Origin: Cylindrotheca closterium
Taxonomy: Eukaryota > Bacillariophyta > Bacillariophyceae > Bacillariales > Bacillariaceae
NCBI GenBank assembly: GCA_933822405.4
Contig: CAKOGP040001079.1
Coordinates: forward strand, 5,372-32,355
Length of the DNA: 26,984 nucleotides
Reading direction: 5' to 3'
Positions 17,943 through 25,669 of the stretch are shown one piece after another. A program made the translations under genes and the position numbers. Under the pieces are notes generated by a model, which had not been told where the DNA came from, made no database searches, and saw nothing but the letters and a program-made list of their open reading frames with translations. Position 1 is the first letter of the stretch; each line of letters starts with the position of its first letter.

Positions 17943-19835
17943 TTATCTATCTAGTTGGGAAGAATACCCAGCCTTTATTTTTTGGGTGTCATCGATATCG
18001 TCTCTGTCCCTAAATATTTTTTCCCAGGAGCTTGGAACAATGCCACAGACAACCATATTGTAGACTTCAAGCAAACCTGGTTTGATTGACATACTTTTGT
18101 TGATGCGAATGTTCGCGCCATCCATGACCAGCTCAGGCAGCGAAATGGGCAAAACATTGTCCTTTGGCTTGACATTGTACTTTCCTCTCTTCTTCTTGGT
18201 GGTTTTTGCAATCAGTTCTGCCTTCACCTTTTCAAATTCTGGAAGCTGATAAACCTGAAGGCGGTTTGTGAACACTTCATTTTGCTGCTTCTTGTTTGGC
18301 ATGAATCTCAATATTCTAGCCAATTTCTTGTGAACTATATGACGACTCTCCATAGATTCTTCTGACAATATTCCATACATTTTGAAATGAGTAACGAACT
18401 GTGGGATATGCCAAGCCATATCATGAAGTTTTGGAAAGACGCCCTGTTTGGGAAAGATATCCAACCATTTGAAGAACACATGGTAACAATACCCCTTCAG
18501 TTCATTGATCTTTTCATCATTCCACTTTTTTTGGGACTTGAGGAGCTTGTTCATCTTGAACAAAGGCGTGGCTATCTCTTCTGAGCCCTCCATTGCTTTT
18601 GCAACCATTTCATGCTTACCATCACCCGGTTTGTATGCACCACAGACCATTGCCATGATCTCGGACCATTTCTCAAGCATCAATAATCCGTGAGCATGTG
18701 ACAAATCCATTCCGCCAAATTGTGGATTGAATTTGGGACCTGCAATTTCAATTGCTTTGCGAAAGGCCCACTGAGCTGGTCCCTTGGGCTTCTTTGTACC
18801 GTCATATTTTTCAATAGCTTTCAGTAAGGCAACTGCGCCGTTGTGGAGTCGGAGATTTTTGCCGCATTCACGGACAACGGGTTCTTTCTCAGCAAGCAAA
18901 CTAGCAAGTTGTGCTTGCATGTAATGCACACAATCATCCGTCGTTGATGCAAATCTTCTGCGAGGATCCTTCGCTCGTTCGACGTTAATTCTTGTGCTGT
19001 CAATGTTTGCTTGTAATTTTTTGATTTTCTGTTTCAATGTAGTAAGCCGCCTTTTGGTGGTGGCCTTTATTTGCTTGCACCGCCCCTGTGCATCGGCCAC
19101 TTTTTCCAACCATGTCACTGTTTCCGGATTCGTCTTGAGTGCATCAATTTTTCCCAGTCTCCCATCTATATTATTCTTGAAGTGGTTCTCTAAGCCGGCC
19201 CCATTATGCAGGGCTCCAAAAGTTTGTTTTGAGGGATGGATATCAAGAAGTGGCTTGTTGATTACACATCCATGTCTTTCTCGAATGTCTCGTAATTCAT
19301 CTTCAGAATATGTGTTGTTCCCGTTGTTGGTATCTTCCTCAAGCTTCTGAAACATGATTGAATTTGAGTGTTCTCCACAGCGGGAGGGATAATCTTTCCA
19401 CCCAGCTTCAACTTTGGCTGCTAATCGCTCGTTCTCGAAACCGTGTTCTTTGGCATACTGTACCATCCAGTCTGGAAAGTTCGTCTTATAAGTGCTTTTT
19501 GGTTGGGTACAGAAGATACAGTTCGACCTTGCACTCGCGCTGTCCATCATGCCCATAGTCGCCCAGGAATTCTTCTTGTCACAGCTAACAAATCCAATTA
19601 CCTGTTTCAAGCCACAATCGATCAGTTCATCATTTGGGTCCCGCCGTTGAATCGGCTTCTCAAACAAGCCCGCAACCAAAACCTTGTCTTGTTGGCCATC
19701 ACCATCGACATCAGGATTGTTCAAAAAGATACGGAATCCATAGTACTTGTTGTCGCCATCATAAACGAGCTGTAGGCGAAGCCCGTTGGATCCATTTTCC
19801 CATTCATCATCCAGCTTCAACCCGATGCATCCCAT
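17943..19835 (-). CDS. ORF3: candidate transposase-like protein, 630 aa (641-aa frame from the -1 site)
   Basis: An intact frame with ATG at 19833-19835; it is open upstream to 19881 and so overlaps the end of ORF2. Residues 1-80 are acidic and then mixed (LDDEWENGSNGLRL, VYDGDNKYYGFRIF, DVDGDGQQDKVLVAG). A CX2C motif (CIFC, 106-109) follows SCDKKNSW. LHNGAGLENHF (209-219) supplies an LH motif. Residues 245-320 are charged and predicted coiled coil. An aspartate lies in FGGMDLSHAHG (377), and an acidic cluster ILSEESMESRH (489-499) follows FPKLHDMAWHIPQF. The order CX2C, LH, then glutamate is known from several RNase H-fold transposase superfamilies; that link is inference. The C-terminus is basic (KTTKKKRGKYNVKPK). 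A decayed copy exists at 12940-14982. It could be an uncharacterised transposase or another mobile-element protein. Confidence 0.75.
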   Translation of the reverse strand: MGCIGLKLDDEWENGSNGLRLQLVYDGDNKYYGFRIFLNNPDVDGDGQQDKVLVAGLFEKPIQRRDPNDELIDCGLKQVIGFVSCDKKNSWATMGMMDSASARSNCIFCTQPKSTYKTNFPDWMVQYAKEHGFENERLAAKVEAGWKDYPSRCGEHSNSIMFQKLEEDTNNGNNTYSEDELRDIRERHGCVINKPLLDIHPSKQTFGALHNGAGLENHFKNNIDGRLGKIDALKTNPETVTWLEKVADAQGRCKQIKATTKRRLTTLKQKIKKLQANIDSTRINVERAKDPRRRFASTTDDCVHYMQAQLASLLAEKEPVVRECGKNLRLHNGAVALLKAIEKYDGTKKPKGPAQWAFRKAIEIAGPKFNPQFGGMDLSHAHGLLMLEKWSEIMAMVCGAYKPGDGKHEMVAKAMEGSEEIATPLFKMNKLLKSQKKWNDEKINELKGYCYHVFFKWLDIFPKQGVFPKLHDMAWHIPQFVTHFKMYGILSEESMESRHIVHKKLARILRFMPNKKQQNEVFTNRLQVYQLPEFEKVKAELIAKTTKKKRGKYNVKPKDNVLPISLPELVMDGANIRINKSMSIKPGLLEVYNMVVCGIVPSSWEKIFRDRDDIDDTQKIKAGYSSQLDR

Positions 19836-19852
19836 CCCAAGAGATGGCTCTT

Positions 19853-20878
19853 CTACCTCTCCATTAGAAAAAAATGTTCCTCATCGTCGGTCCTTGCTCT
19901 ATCATGGTGGGTCAAGTTATAACCCTCCATGTCTTCCTCTTCTTCAGTCGTTCCATCATACTCATCAGAGGAATTTCCATCTTCGTCGTCATCATCAATT
20001 ATGCTTGTTGCGTCATCCAAGACATACTCCTTTCCTTGACATTCATCGGTGATTTCACTGTCGTGAAAAGTTGAGACAGTTGAAATTGACTGCTCTTCAT
20101 CGCCGTTATTGTTGTCATCCTTCTCATTCCAGGTACAAGTAGAGGATGCATATATGTCTTGTTCTGATTCATTTTCAAAATTTTGAAAATTTTGAAAATC
20201 TTGCGATGACGTCACCACCTTGAAGTCTGCTTTCGAGAAAAAACTGGCTTCACAATGTTCAAGCTTCACATCAATTTCCGGAAGCATCGTCTCATCAGTT
20301 GCACTTTGACGATGATCTGCAAACAAATTAATGACGATACATTGGCTTTCGACAATGTTTCCTTCGTTTTTGTCAATTGAATTGACCGTAATAGCAAACA
20401 ATTTGTTATCCAGGAGCAATTGCAGAAATCTTTGTATCGGAGAACCCTCCTTCAAAAATGTCTTCTCCATATTCCCATAGCACTCCGCTGCATTCTCGTA
20501 CATTGCTAGGGTTGTAACATAGTCACTGCAATTCCCCATGATTCGGTTCAGAATTCGAAGTAACATGGATGTTGCCAATTCATCTTTGTCAGCGCCGACT
20601 GCAACAACAATTTTGTCCAACAATCTCGAGAAGTGGTCTGAATGCATGAAGTTGCCAGACAGAAATGCTGCCTCCACCTGTCGTTCCAGAGCCCGAAGTG
20701 GCGTTGCTAGATACCAAGAGAGTTGTGGCTTCACTTCTTTGCTGGCGTTCATCTCCAGGGGTATCATCTCAGCCTCAATGCGCATTCTTGAATTCTTCCC
20801 AATCTTTGACAAATACTTCTTCAGTTGAGGCGGGCATCTCGTATTTCCAAGGAGATTGCGTTCCATTCGATCAATCAT
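19853..20878 (-). CDS. ORF2, 341 aa, acidic C-terminal hinge, unknown function
   Basis: Starts at ATG 20876-20878, whose first base is the last base of the ORF1 stop (TAATG). The frame is also open upstream to about 20938, overlapping ORF1 in the -1 frame. The N-terminal two thirds is mostly helical-looking (YLATPLRALERQVEAAFLSG, SRLLDKIVVAVGADKDELAT, MLLRILNRIMGN). The last 80 residues are very acidic (IIDDDDEDGNSSDEYDG, TEEEEDMEG) and end DDEEHFFLMER. No catalytic motif is recognised. In a fusion with ORF3 the acidic stretch would become an internal hinge. A phenylalanine/glutamine/asparagine mini-repeat (DFQNFQNFENESE) is encoded by an AT-rich repeat near 20168-20200. It was not found in the decayed ORF3 copy. 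Confidence 0.7.
   Translation of the reverse strand: MIDRMERNLLGNTRCPPQLKKYLSKIGKNSRMRIEAEMIPLEMNASKEVKPQLSWYLATPLRALERQVEAAFLSGNFMHSDHFSRLLDKIVVAVGADKDELATSMLLRILNRIMGNCSDYVTTLAMYENAAECYGNMEKTFLKEGSPIQRFLQLLLDNKLFAITVNSIDKNEGNIVESQCIVINLFADHRQSATDETMLPEIDVKLEHCEASFFSKADFKVVTSSQDFQNFQNFENESEQDIYASSTCTWNEKDDNNNGDEEQSISTVSTFHDSEITDECQGKEYVLDDATSIIDDDDEDGNSSDEYDGTTEEEEDMEGYNLTHHDRARTDDEEHFFLMER
19868..19874 (-). promoter_or_regulatory. Candidate -1 ribosomal frameshift site, T TTT TTT
   Basis: Seven T on the minus strand, phased in ORF2 as CAT TTT TTT CTA, so the heptamer fits X XXY YYZ exactly. A -1 slip continues into the ORF3 frame (TCT AAT GGA) 13 bases before the ORF2 stop at 19853-19855 and yields a 978-residue fusion. 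A weak stem (AAGAG-CCAT-CTCTT, 19852-19839) lies 15 nt downstream. A one-base indel in the homopolymer (mutation or sequencing error) is the main alternative. Confidence 0.45.
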
Positions 20879-20880
20879 TA
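20876..20880 (-). promoter_or_regulatory. TAATG stop–start overlap between ORF1 and ORF2
   Basis: The ORF1 stop TAA (20880-20878) and ORF2 start ATG (20878-20876) share one A. Such overlaps are used for termination–reinitiation in compact viral and retroelement RNAs. In a eukaryotic nuclear gene the arrangement is unusual. Splicing or a one-base indel in the 60-bp overlap of the two frames is the alternative. Confidence 0.45.
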
Positions 20881-22560
20881 CAAAATATTGGCACTGTCCA
20901 CAATGGATAACAGTAGTGCTAGCTGTGCTTCGGTCCACTTAAAGTCTTCCTTGTGCAAAAGTATAAGGTCCTCGAACTTTCTATAAACCAACTTCAGCAA
21001 TGCTTGTTGTTGGGCAATATCTGAACCCACCAAGCAAGCAACAATATTCTTCATGTGATTGGCTTTCTTATTCTTGGCCGACTGCGTCAAGGCAGTGAAG
21101 TCTTTTGCTGGCTGAGATAAGAGGGCGTAATGCTTTTCAATCACTCGATTCTTCGTATTTTTGAAACTGAGTTTTGAGATTTGTTCTTGTGATGTCTTTG
21201 ATTCCTCCAAAGTCTTACTGGTGATAAGATGGCAGAGCTCATTTATTATAGAACTCCTATCATTCTTGTCCATTGCGAGTCTCTTGCAAAAGATTTCCAC
21301 AACGAGTTTGTCTTCCTTGTGCATGGTTTCTTCCGGCGAAAGATCCACTGCCACTTCAGGTGCATTTTCTTCTTCAATCCAAGAGATACCCGAGTCCCCA
21401 CTTTCAGAGTTGTTGGATGGTACGATATCTTGGATACCTATCAGAAGAGCGGCAGGTGACTTCGTTTCAATCAACAGTTCGCCGCTTTCAGAGTCATTTG
21501 CTGGCACAAGATCTTGGATTGCTCTCGGAAGAGTGTCATCTGTCTTTACTTCGATCAACAATTTGGCGCTTTCAGAGACGTTGGTTGGCACAATATCTGG
21601 GATAGCTCTCAGAAGGGGGCCAGGTTTGAGCTTTCTGAGCTGGTTGTCGGAGCAACCTGCCACTGAACGTATGGCGAACTCTCTCTTTGTGCTCCGTGAA
21701 CACAACGCATCGATTGCAAACAAGAACATCTGCATATTGATATCCCATTTAGAAGGCTTTGGTTTTTGTCCAAAGACGCACTTGAAAAATGGATCACTTT
21801 TGCTGTAAACGTCATTCAGATACTGAGGCAAGGGGTCAGGTTGTTTTGATTCGCTTTTGGGTCTGCATTTCGCTGATAATGTGCACTTTTGCATGAAGGT
21901 GCGCATTAGTTCGGTTGTTTCAATGCTATTGTTGTTTGATGAATGAAGGGAGAGGAATTCTTTGATTGCCCGAGTGCAAGCATCCTTCATTTCCTTGCTA
22001 GAGCAATCTTTGCAAAAAGCCGTTGCAAGAAGTTCCCATGGATCCACATTGTAATCAGATGGGAGACCACACAACAAATAACCAAGTGCACAAAGGAATA
22101 GGCGTATACAAAGCGGGTAGTATCCAATCCCCTTCATGTGAAATTGGTTCTTTAGATTCGGGTATGTGCGACACATCGTCTCTTTTAGAGACTGCTCTTG
22201 GTATTCGTTGACTAAATGAGACTCGAAAGGATGTGGTTTTCTTTTCCTACCAGCAGTTTTGACTGGTCTCCATGGCAATGATTTCAGGAATGCTTCAGCA
22301 AAACTTGCCATTCGAGCTTTGCTTGTATCAGCTGATGTGCTCATCTCTCCTTCAATGTCATCATCAATGTAGTTTTTGAAGCTAGCACTAGGTTGAGCTG
22401 TTTCTTCATTCGGTGTCACTTGGGGTGCTGGGGCTCCTTCATGTCCATCTCCCGTATTGAAAAATCTCGTGTCAACAGTTGGTACCTTTCCAGCATCTGG
22501 TGTCACCACTGTTTCCCCAACACCATCACACGATGTACAGCCAACTTCAATTGATGACAT
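20878..22560 (-). CDS. ORF1, 560 aa, unknown function, three 28-residue repeats
   Basis: The ATG at 22558-22560 is the first possible start; an in-frame TGA lies about 33 bases upstream. Residues 1-95 are low-complexity and polar. A basic patch, KTAGRKRKPH (101-110), could be a nuclear-localisation signal. A cysteine-containing part follows (YPLCIRLFLCALGYLLCG, then ATAFCKDCSSKE, 148-190). Residues 319-388 consist of tandem repeats with the consensus AI.DIVP.N.SES..LLIE. The C-terminal third is helical and charged (LVVEIFCKRLAMDKNDRSSI). No enzyme motif is visible. Position at the 5' end of the unit suggests a DNA-binding or accessory protein of the element, which is inference. A 215-residue plus-strand frame overlaps it and is rejected as a shadow. 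Confidence 0.75.
   Translation of the reverse strand: MSSIEVGCTSCDGVGETVVTPDAGKVPTVDTRFFNTGDGHEGAPAPQVTPNEETAQPSASFKNYIDDDIEGEMSTSADTSKARMASFAEAFLKSLPWRPVKTAGRKRKPHPFESHLVNEYQEQSLKETMCRTYPNLKNQFHMKGIGYYPLCIRLFLCALGYLLCGLPSDYNVDPWELLATAFCKDCSSKEMKDACTRAIKEFLSLHSSNNNSIETTELMRTFMQKCTLSAKCRPKSESKQPDPLPQYLNDVYSKSDPFFKCVFGQKPKPSKWDINMQMFLFAIDALCSRSTKREFAIRSVAGCSDNQLRKLKPGPLLRAIPDIVPTNVSESAKLLIEVKTDDTLPRAIQDLVPANDSESGELLIETKSPAALLIGIQDIVPSNNSESGDSGISWIEEENAPEVAVDLSPEETMHKEDKLVVEIFCKRLAMDKNDRSSIINELCHLITSKTLEESKTSQEQISKLSFKNTKNRVIEKHYALLSQPAKDFTALTQSAKNKKANHMKNIVACLVGSDIAQQQALLKLVYRKFEDLILLHKEDFKWTEAQLALLLSIVDSANIL
21397..21606 (-). repeat. 84-bp tandem repeats coding 28-residue units in ORF1
   Basis: Two full units and half a third (ORF1 residues 319-346, 347-374, 375-388). 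Shared core: AIxDxVPxNxSES. The DNA repeats are diverged but in frame, so the expansion is not very recent and has been kept as protein sequence. Confidence 0.8.
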
Positions 22561-22854
22561 ACAGGAATACCTTTGTTTGAAGGGAAGTCTGAAGCTTCAT
22601 TCAAGCTTTCTAGCTCATCGATTTGCAACTCAAAGCTTGCCATCTTGCGGGTTAAAAATTTGAAGGCTCAAAGAAATTTCCAGATTTTGTGGGATATCAA
22701 AGACACGACATCCGCGCAAACATTATTTTTATTTTATGTGTTGTACCGGTACTACGTACTTCTCTAACCCGTTTGGTTGACTCGTCCGACCATACGCTAA
22801 ATAAACTTCATTCATATATTCAAGAGGTATTCGGTGCGTTAGACTCACTAGACT
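22561..22854. other. 5' region of the element upstream of ORF1
   Basis: AT-rich non-coding sequence between the ORF1 start and the right inverted repeat, where a minus-strand promoter would be expected. It contains a GTACCGGTAC palindrome near 22742 and a CTTGAATGAAGCTTC stretch near 22595. No TATA box or initiator can be asserted. Confidence 0.35.
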
Positions 22855-22930
22855 CAAATATATGACACATACGACTACTTCCAAAAAACGGGATGGATCC
22901 CGAATACCATTCCCGGTTTGATCCACTGTG
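22855..22930 (-). repeat. Right terminal inverted repeat (imperfect)
   Basis: Read on the minus strand from 22930: CACAGTGGATCA, CGGGAATGGTAT, CCATCCCGTTTTTT, GTAGTCG. It contains a palindrome CGGGAT-CC-ATCCCG. A GTACCGGTAC palindrome (about 22742-22751) lies subterminally and parallels the GTACC-rich tract of the left end. Confidence 0.6.
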
Positions 22931-23064
22931 GCTTCGGCCAGTCATCATCATTGCCAACAATATTCAAGGATAATCTAGTAGATAACTAGGAGAATATATA
23001 TTCAAAGCTGCATTGGTAAATTCGTCTTTCATCATAGTCATCTCATTGCTTGAAGTTGAAGTTT

Positions 23065-23097
23065 GGGGGGGGGATAGCCCCCTACTAGGGGGCTATC
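23065..23097. repeat. G9 run joined to a perfect 12-bp-arm hairpin
   Basis: Nine G (23065-23073) lead directly into GATAGCCCCCTA-C-TAGGGGGCTATC (23073-23097), a perfect inverted repeat around one central C. The G/C block in the stem is extreme for the surrounding AT-rich DNA. It could be a back-to-back pair of transposon ends, a strong RNA hairpin or a fold-back scar. Confidence 0.85.
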
Positions 23098-23107
23098 TGA
23101 CGCCTGA

Positions 23108-23667
23108 TCGGTTAATCAAACAGGGCGGTACGTAGAAGCCCTCGAGGAGTTTCCCCTACCCCCTGAAGAAATAGGAGCGCAAGACCCTGAAGAAGCAGGA
23201 GCGAATGAAGTTGAACCAAGTGCAGAAATAGGAGCACAATATCTAGAAGTTGAGCCAAGCAAAGAAACAGGAGCGCAACACCTGGAAGAAGAGGTAGTAA
23301 TGTTCGATCCTCCAGAAGAGCACCCCTGTTCCATGATGACATGGAGGAACAAATAGAAAATGACAGTCTTGACATTTGCGATTCATCATCTATAGTATAT
23401 GAGCGCGATGACGTGGCGTTAGCACACGTGGCCAAAGAACAACAGTTTTTGTGCAGTGTCCCTCAACGAATCGGACGCTTTGTGCTAGCAAAATTCCTAG
23501 AGAATGCGTCTTGCGACGACAGGAAGTACTGGTGGCGTTACTTGCCGGAGAAACTACAAACCACTGCAGACGTGCACTGTTATATGCACCTAATGTTAGG
23601 CAACCAAACATTTAACGTGCTCCTAAATCAAATGACTGCAAAATCAGGAATAAAGAAGCATTGTTAG
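23108..23667 (+). pseudogene. Repeat-containing gene fragment of unknown function, cut by a copia LTR
   Basis: The frame opens after TGA 23105-23107 (VNQTGRYVEALEEFPLPPEE) and carries imperfect acidic repeats (E-I/A/T-G-A-Q-type units such as EIGAQYLEVEPSKETGAQHL) to about 23325. One missing base, probably in the CCCC run there, shifts to the frame 23341-23667 (MEEQIENDSLDICDSSSIVY, then RIGRFVLAKFLENASCDDRK, ending KSGIKKHC). The final TGT TAG codons are the first six bases of the copia LTR (TGTTAG, 23662-23667), so the natural C-terminus has been removed by that insertion. No domain is recognised. The rest of the gene, if it survives, would lie right of the window. Confidence 0.5.
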
Positions 23668-24141
23668 AATAAAGCAAAATGTGCTCTATTGTGAGTGCCT
23701 TTAGCGCTCAGAACAAACTCTCTGCAATCTAAATTTGTAATCGACTGTACAACACTTTCACGACACTAGTTCTCTTGTGTCTAGGTATACTTTGAGTGAA
23801 ATTGTTCCTATTTGATTAATATTTGGCTTGAATTGATGATTCAATCACAAAAGTAAGTTCAACGATTTTCCCTTGGAAAATCCCTTGTTCACAGAACTTG
23901 ATTCGACCTCTACGACAATTCTGTGTTGGATGCAGTACTTTGGGACATCTTGTATTATTCCCTACTGCATTGTACACAACACCGATATCACACTTGTACA
24001 GGGTCATTTCCTTTTTGCGTCCGGCATACTTGCGTCAAATTCCAACATTGCGATCAAAGTCGGATTGTACGTGTCAAAAACTGTGTACTTGAATAGTTTC
24101 TTTTTGGAACGTAAAAACTCATATTTTGCCATATCCCAACA
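23662..24141 (-). repeat. Ty1/copia 3' LTR, 480 bp
   Basis: On the minus strand it starts TGTTGGGATATGG (24141 leftward) and ends TTTATTCTAACA (23662), giving TG...CA ends with short inverted termini TGTTGG/CTAACA. It follows the pol end and a weak purine-rich GGCAGGAGTG tract, as expected for a 3' LTR. The flanking bases are AGCAT (23657-23661). No second LTR is in the window. Plus-strand frames inside it are rejected as genes. The left boundary could be off by 2 bp. Confidence 0.65.
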
Positions 24142-24247
24142 CACTCCTGCCATTGTGACAATCACCATTGGCAGCAATGGGACATGCTCTCATTCACTGT
24201 TTATTTTGTTTTGTATTTTCTTCTGAACATATACATACTTGTCTGAC

Positions 24248-24900
24248 CTATTCCTGTGGACCAAGAATCAGATCCCTGAACTTGCAAAACTTCTCACCTT
24301 GCAATGGCTTAGTCATGAAATCCGCAATCATATCGTCAGTTGGACAGTATTCGATCTTAACATTTCCTTTCTCAACTTGATCTGTGATAAAGAAATAAAA
24401 AATATTGATAGCTCGGCTTCTTTTGCCCATGCTCTTGCGACCAGAATCGCGCTTTTGTTATCCTGATACAAGATATTCTTCTCAATCGGATACCCTTTGA
24501 ACAACTTTGTCCATAGTATCATCGTGACAACATCGTCAACAGCAATCAGTTCCGCTTTTGTACGGCTTCTGCTGTTTAGCTTTTGCTTCTTCGACATCAC
24601 TTGAGCAGCACCTCCTCCAAAGGACAGAGTGCCGCCAGTATGGCTCTTGAAATCTGGATGCACCGCAAATGATGCGTCGATCATCCATTTCATGACTTGT
24701 AGTGATTCTGTGGAAAGTGTCAGGTGATACAACAATGTACAAAACAAATATTGCATCATGCGAACACACTTCTTCCAATCAGACTCTGTAGGTTCTCGAA
24801 CTCTTGAGGCAAGAAAAGTAATCGTTGGATGGATATCCAAACGAGCTCTCTTAGAGACATAAGTCCCCTTTCAACAGTAGTATGGAAGATCTGACAGTAC
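24248..24900 (-). pseudogene. Ty1/copia end of reverse transcriptase and RNase H
   Basis: Read leftward. Near 24900 is AEYCQIFHTTVERGL, then after a frame change SKRARLDIHPTITFLASRV (about 24855-24800), the connection to RNase H. RNase H residues: Asp in WMIDASFAVHPDF, Glu in KAELIAVDDVVTMILWTKLF and Asp in LYQDNKSAIL. A frame change follows. The C-terminal signature is YFFITDQVEKGNVKIEY, then DDMIADFMTKPLQGEKF (24430-24248), the hallmark end of copia pol. The domain would degrade the RNA strand of the cDNA hybrid. It is broken by at least two frameshifts and short deletions. Confidence 0.85.
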
Positions 24901-25640
24901 TCAGCACTGAGTAACTTCCCTTTACCAGCTTCCAGTAAATCGTTACCAGCTGGTGTTTCCTGCTTTGAATCCTTGTTGAACTTGACAGGAAAATCTTATA
25001 CTAGGTGACCTTTAATTGTCTTTTCGAATTGCTTCTCCGCAAGTAACATCATCGCTGATTGGGCCTTCTTTCGCTCAGAAGCACAAATTTGGGAGTGAAA
25101 CAATCTCTAAGGAGCATTTGTCTCAGTAAATGAAGTTCAGACCTTTGTCAGTATCAAACTTGGCCTTGATCTGCATTTGGCCTTGATCTGCATCATGCAA
25201 CGAGCGATCAGAATAGTGTTGTGCTCTTCATAATCAGCTTCTATCTCATTCCCAATCTGTTGGAAACATAGATTGTGCTGCGCTTCAAGGATAGCTTTAC
25301 TGTCTTTAGTACTGCAACTTCCTTCTTTGGTACGAAGACCAGATTTTAACTTTTTCTTCAACGGTTTCAATTCTCTTTCTCAATGTTTGCTTCTTGTCCT
25401 TGATTGATGTAATACTAATGGATGAAGTTCAAACAAAGCTCCCAATATCATCGGTTCCTCTATCGACTTTTTCTTGATGGTGATCCAAATCGGCCACAAT
25501 AGTTTCTTCTTCTTCATTGCCTTCATCACCCGAATTGTTGTCTGATTCATAGTCATATCTCCTTGGAATCTGACAGTGAGTTCTGGCATATCATCTGCCA
25601 AGAGCTCTATTCTTTTGGAGTCATCGATATCATTGAATTG
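24901..25640 (-). pseudogene. Ty1/copia integrase–RT hinge remnants
   Basis: Poorly conserved, charged sequence with several frame changes. Recognisable pieces on the minus strand are an acidic part near 25560 (YESDNNSGDEGNEEEET), a lysine-rich part (LKPLKKKLKSGLRTKEG near 25370) and HNTILIARCMMQI (about 25220), resembling the stretch before the RT domain. Most of integrase and RT is missing. A TGAACTTCAT...ATTACATCAATCAAGG block (about 25398-25434) recurs at 26396-26432. Confidence 0.5.
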
Positions 25641-25669
25641 TCCACATACACACCCTTACGATTCACAAA

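Larger units (their letters stand above)
16923..22930 (-). mobile_element. Candidate 6.0-kb DNA transposon with three overlapping ORFs
   Basis: Both ends, read inward, start CACAGTGGATCA. Further matching blocks follow in the same order: CGGGAAT(C/G)GTAT, CCATCCCGTTTTTT and GTAGTCG. Both ends are flanked by GCTT (16919-16922 and 22931-22934), consistent with a 4-bp target-site duplication. Inside lie ORF1, ORF2 and ORF3 on the minus strand, all open, with minimal spacing, and a conserved smaller frame downstream. CAC termini with a short target duplication are typical of CMC-type transposons (CACTA, Mirage, Chapaev; 4 bp for Chapaev). ORF3 has a motif order compatible with an RNase H-fold transposase. 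Element limits come from the sequence; class assignment is inference. The decayed partial copy at 12940-14982 supports mobility. Confidence 0.6.

Noticed and set aside
21161..21808. 215-residue plus-strand ORF opposite ORF1
   Set aside because: It is the antisense shadow of a repeat-containing, open minus-strand ORF; composition is serine/leucine-rich and family-less, and several other plus frames are open over the same stretch.
22740..22755. GTACCGGTAC palindrome as a defined promoter operator
   Set aside because: Similar GTACC motifs occur at the opposite end of the element, so a subterminal transposon motif is more likely; no regulator can be named.
23873..24226. 117-residue plus-strand ORF between the gene fragment and copia pol
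   Set aside because: It lies largely within the LTR of a minus-strand copia element.
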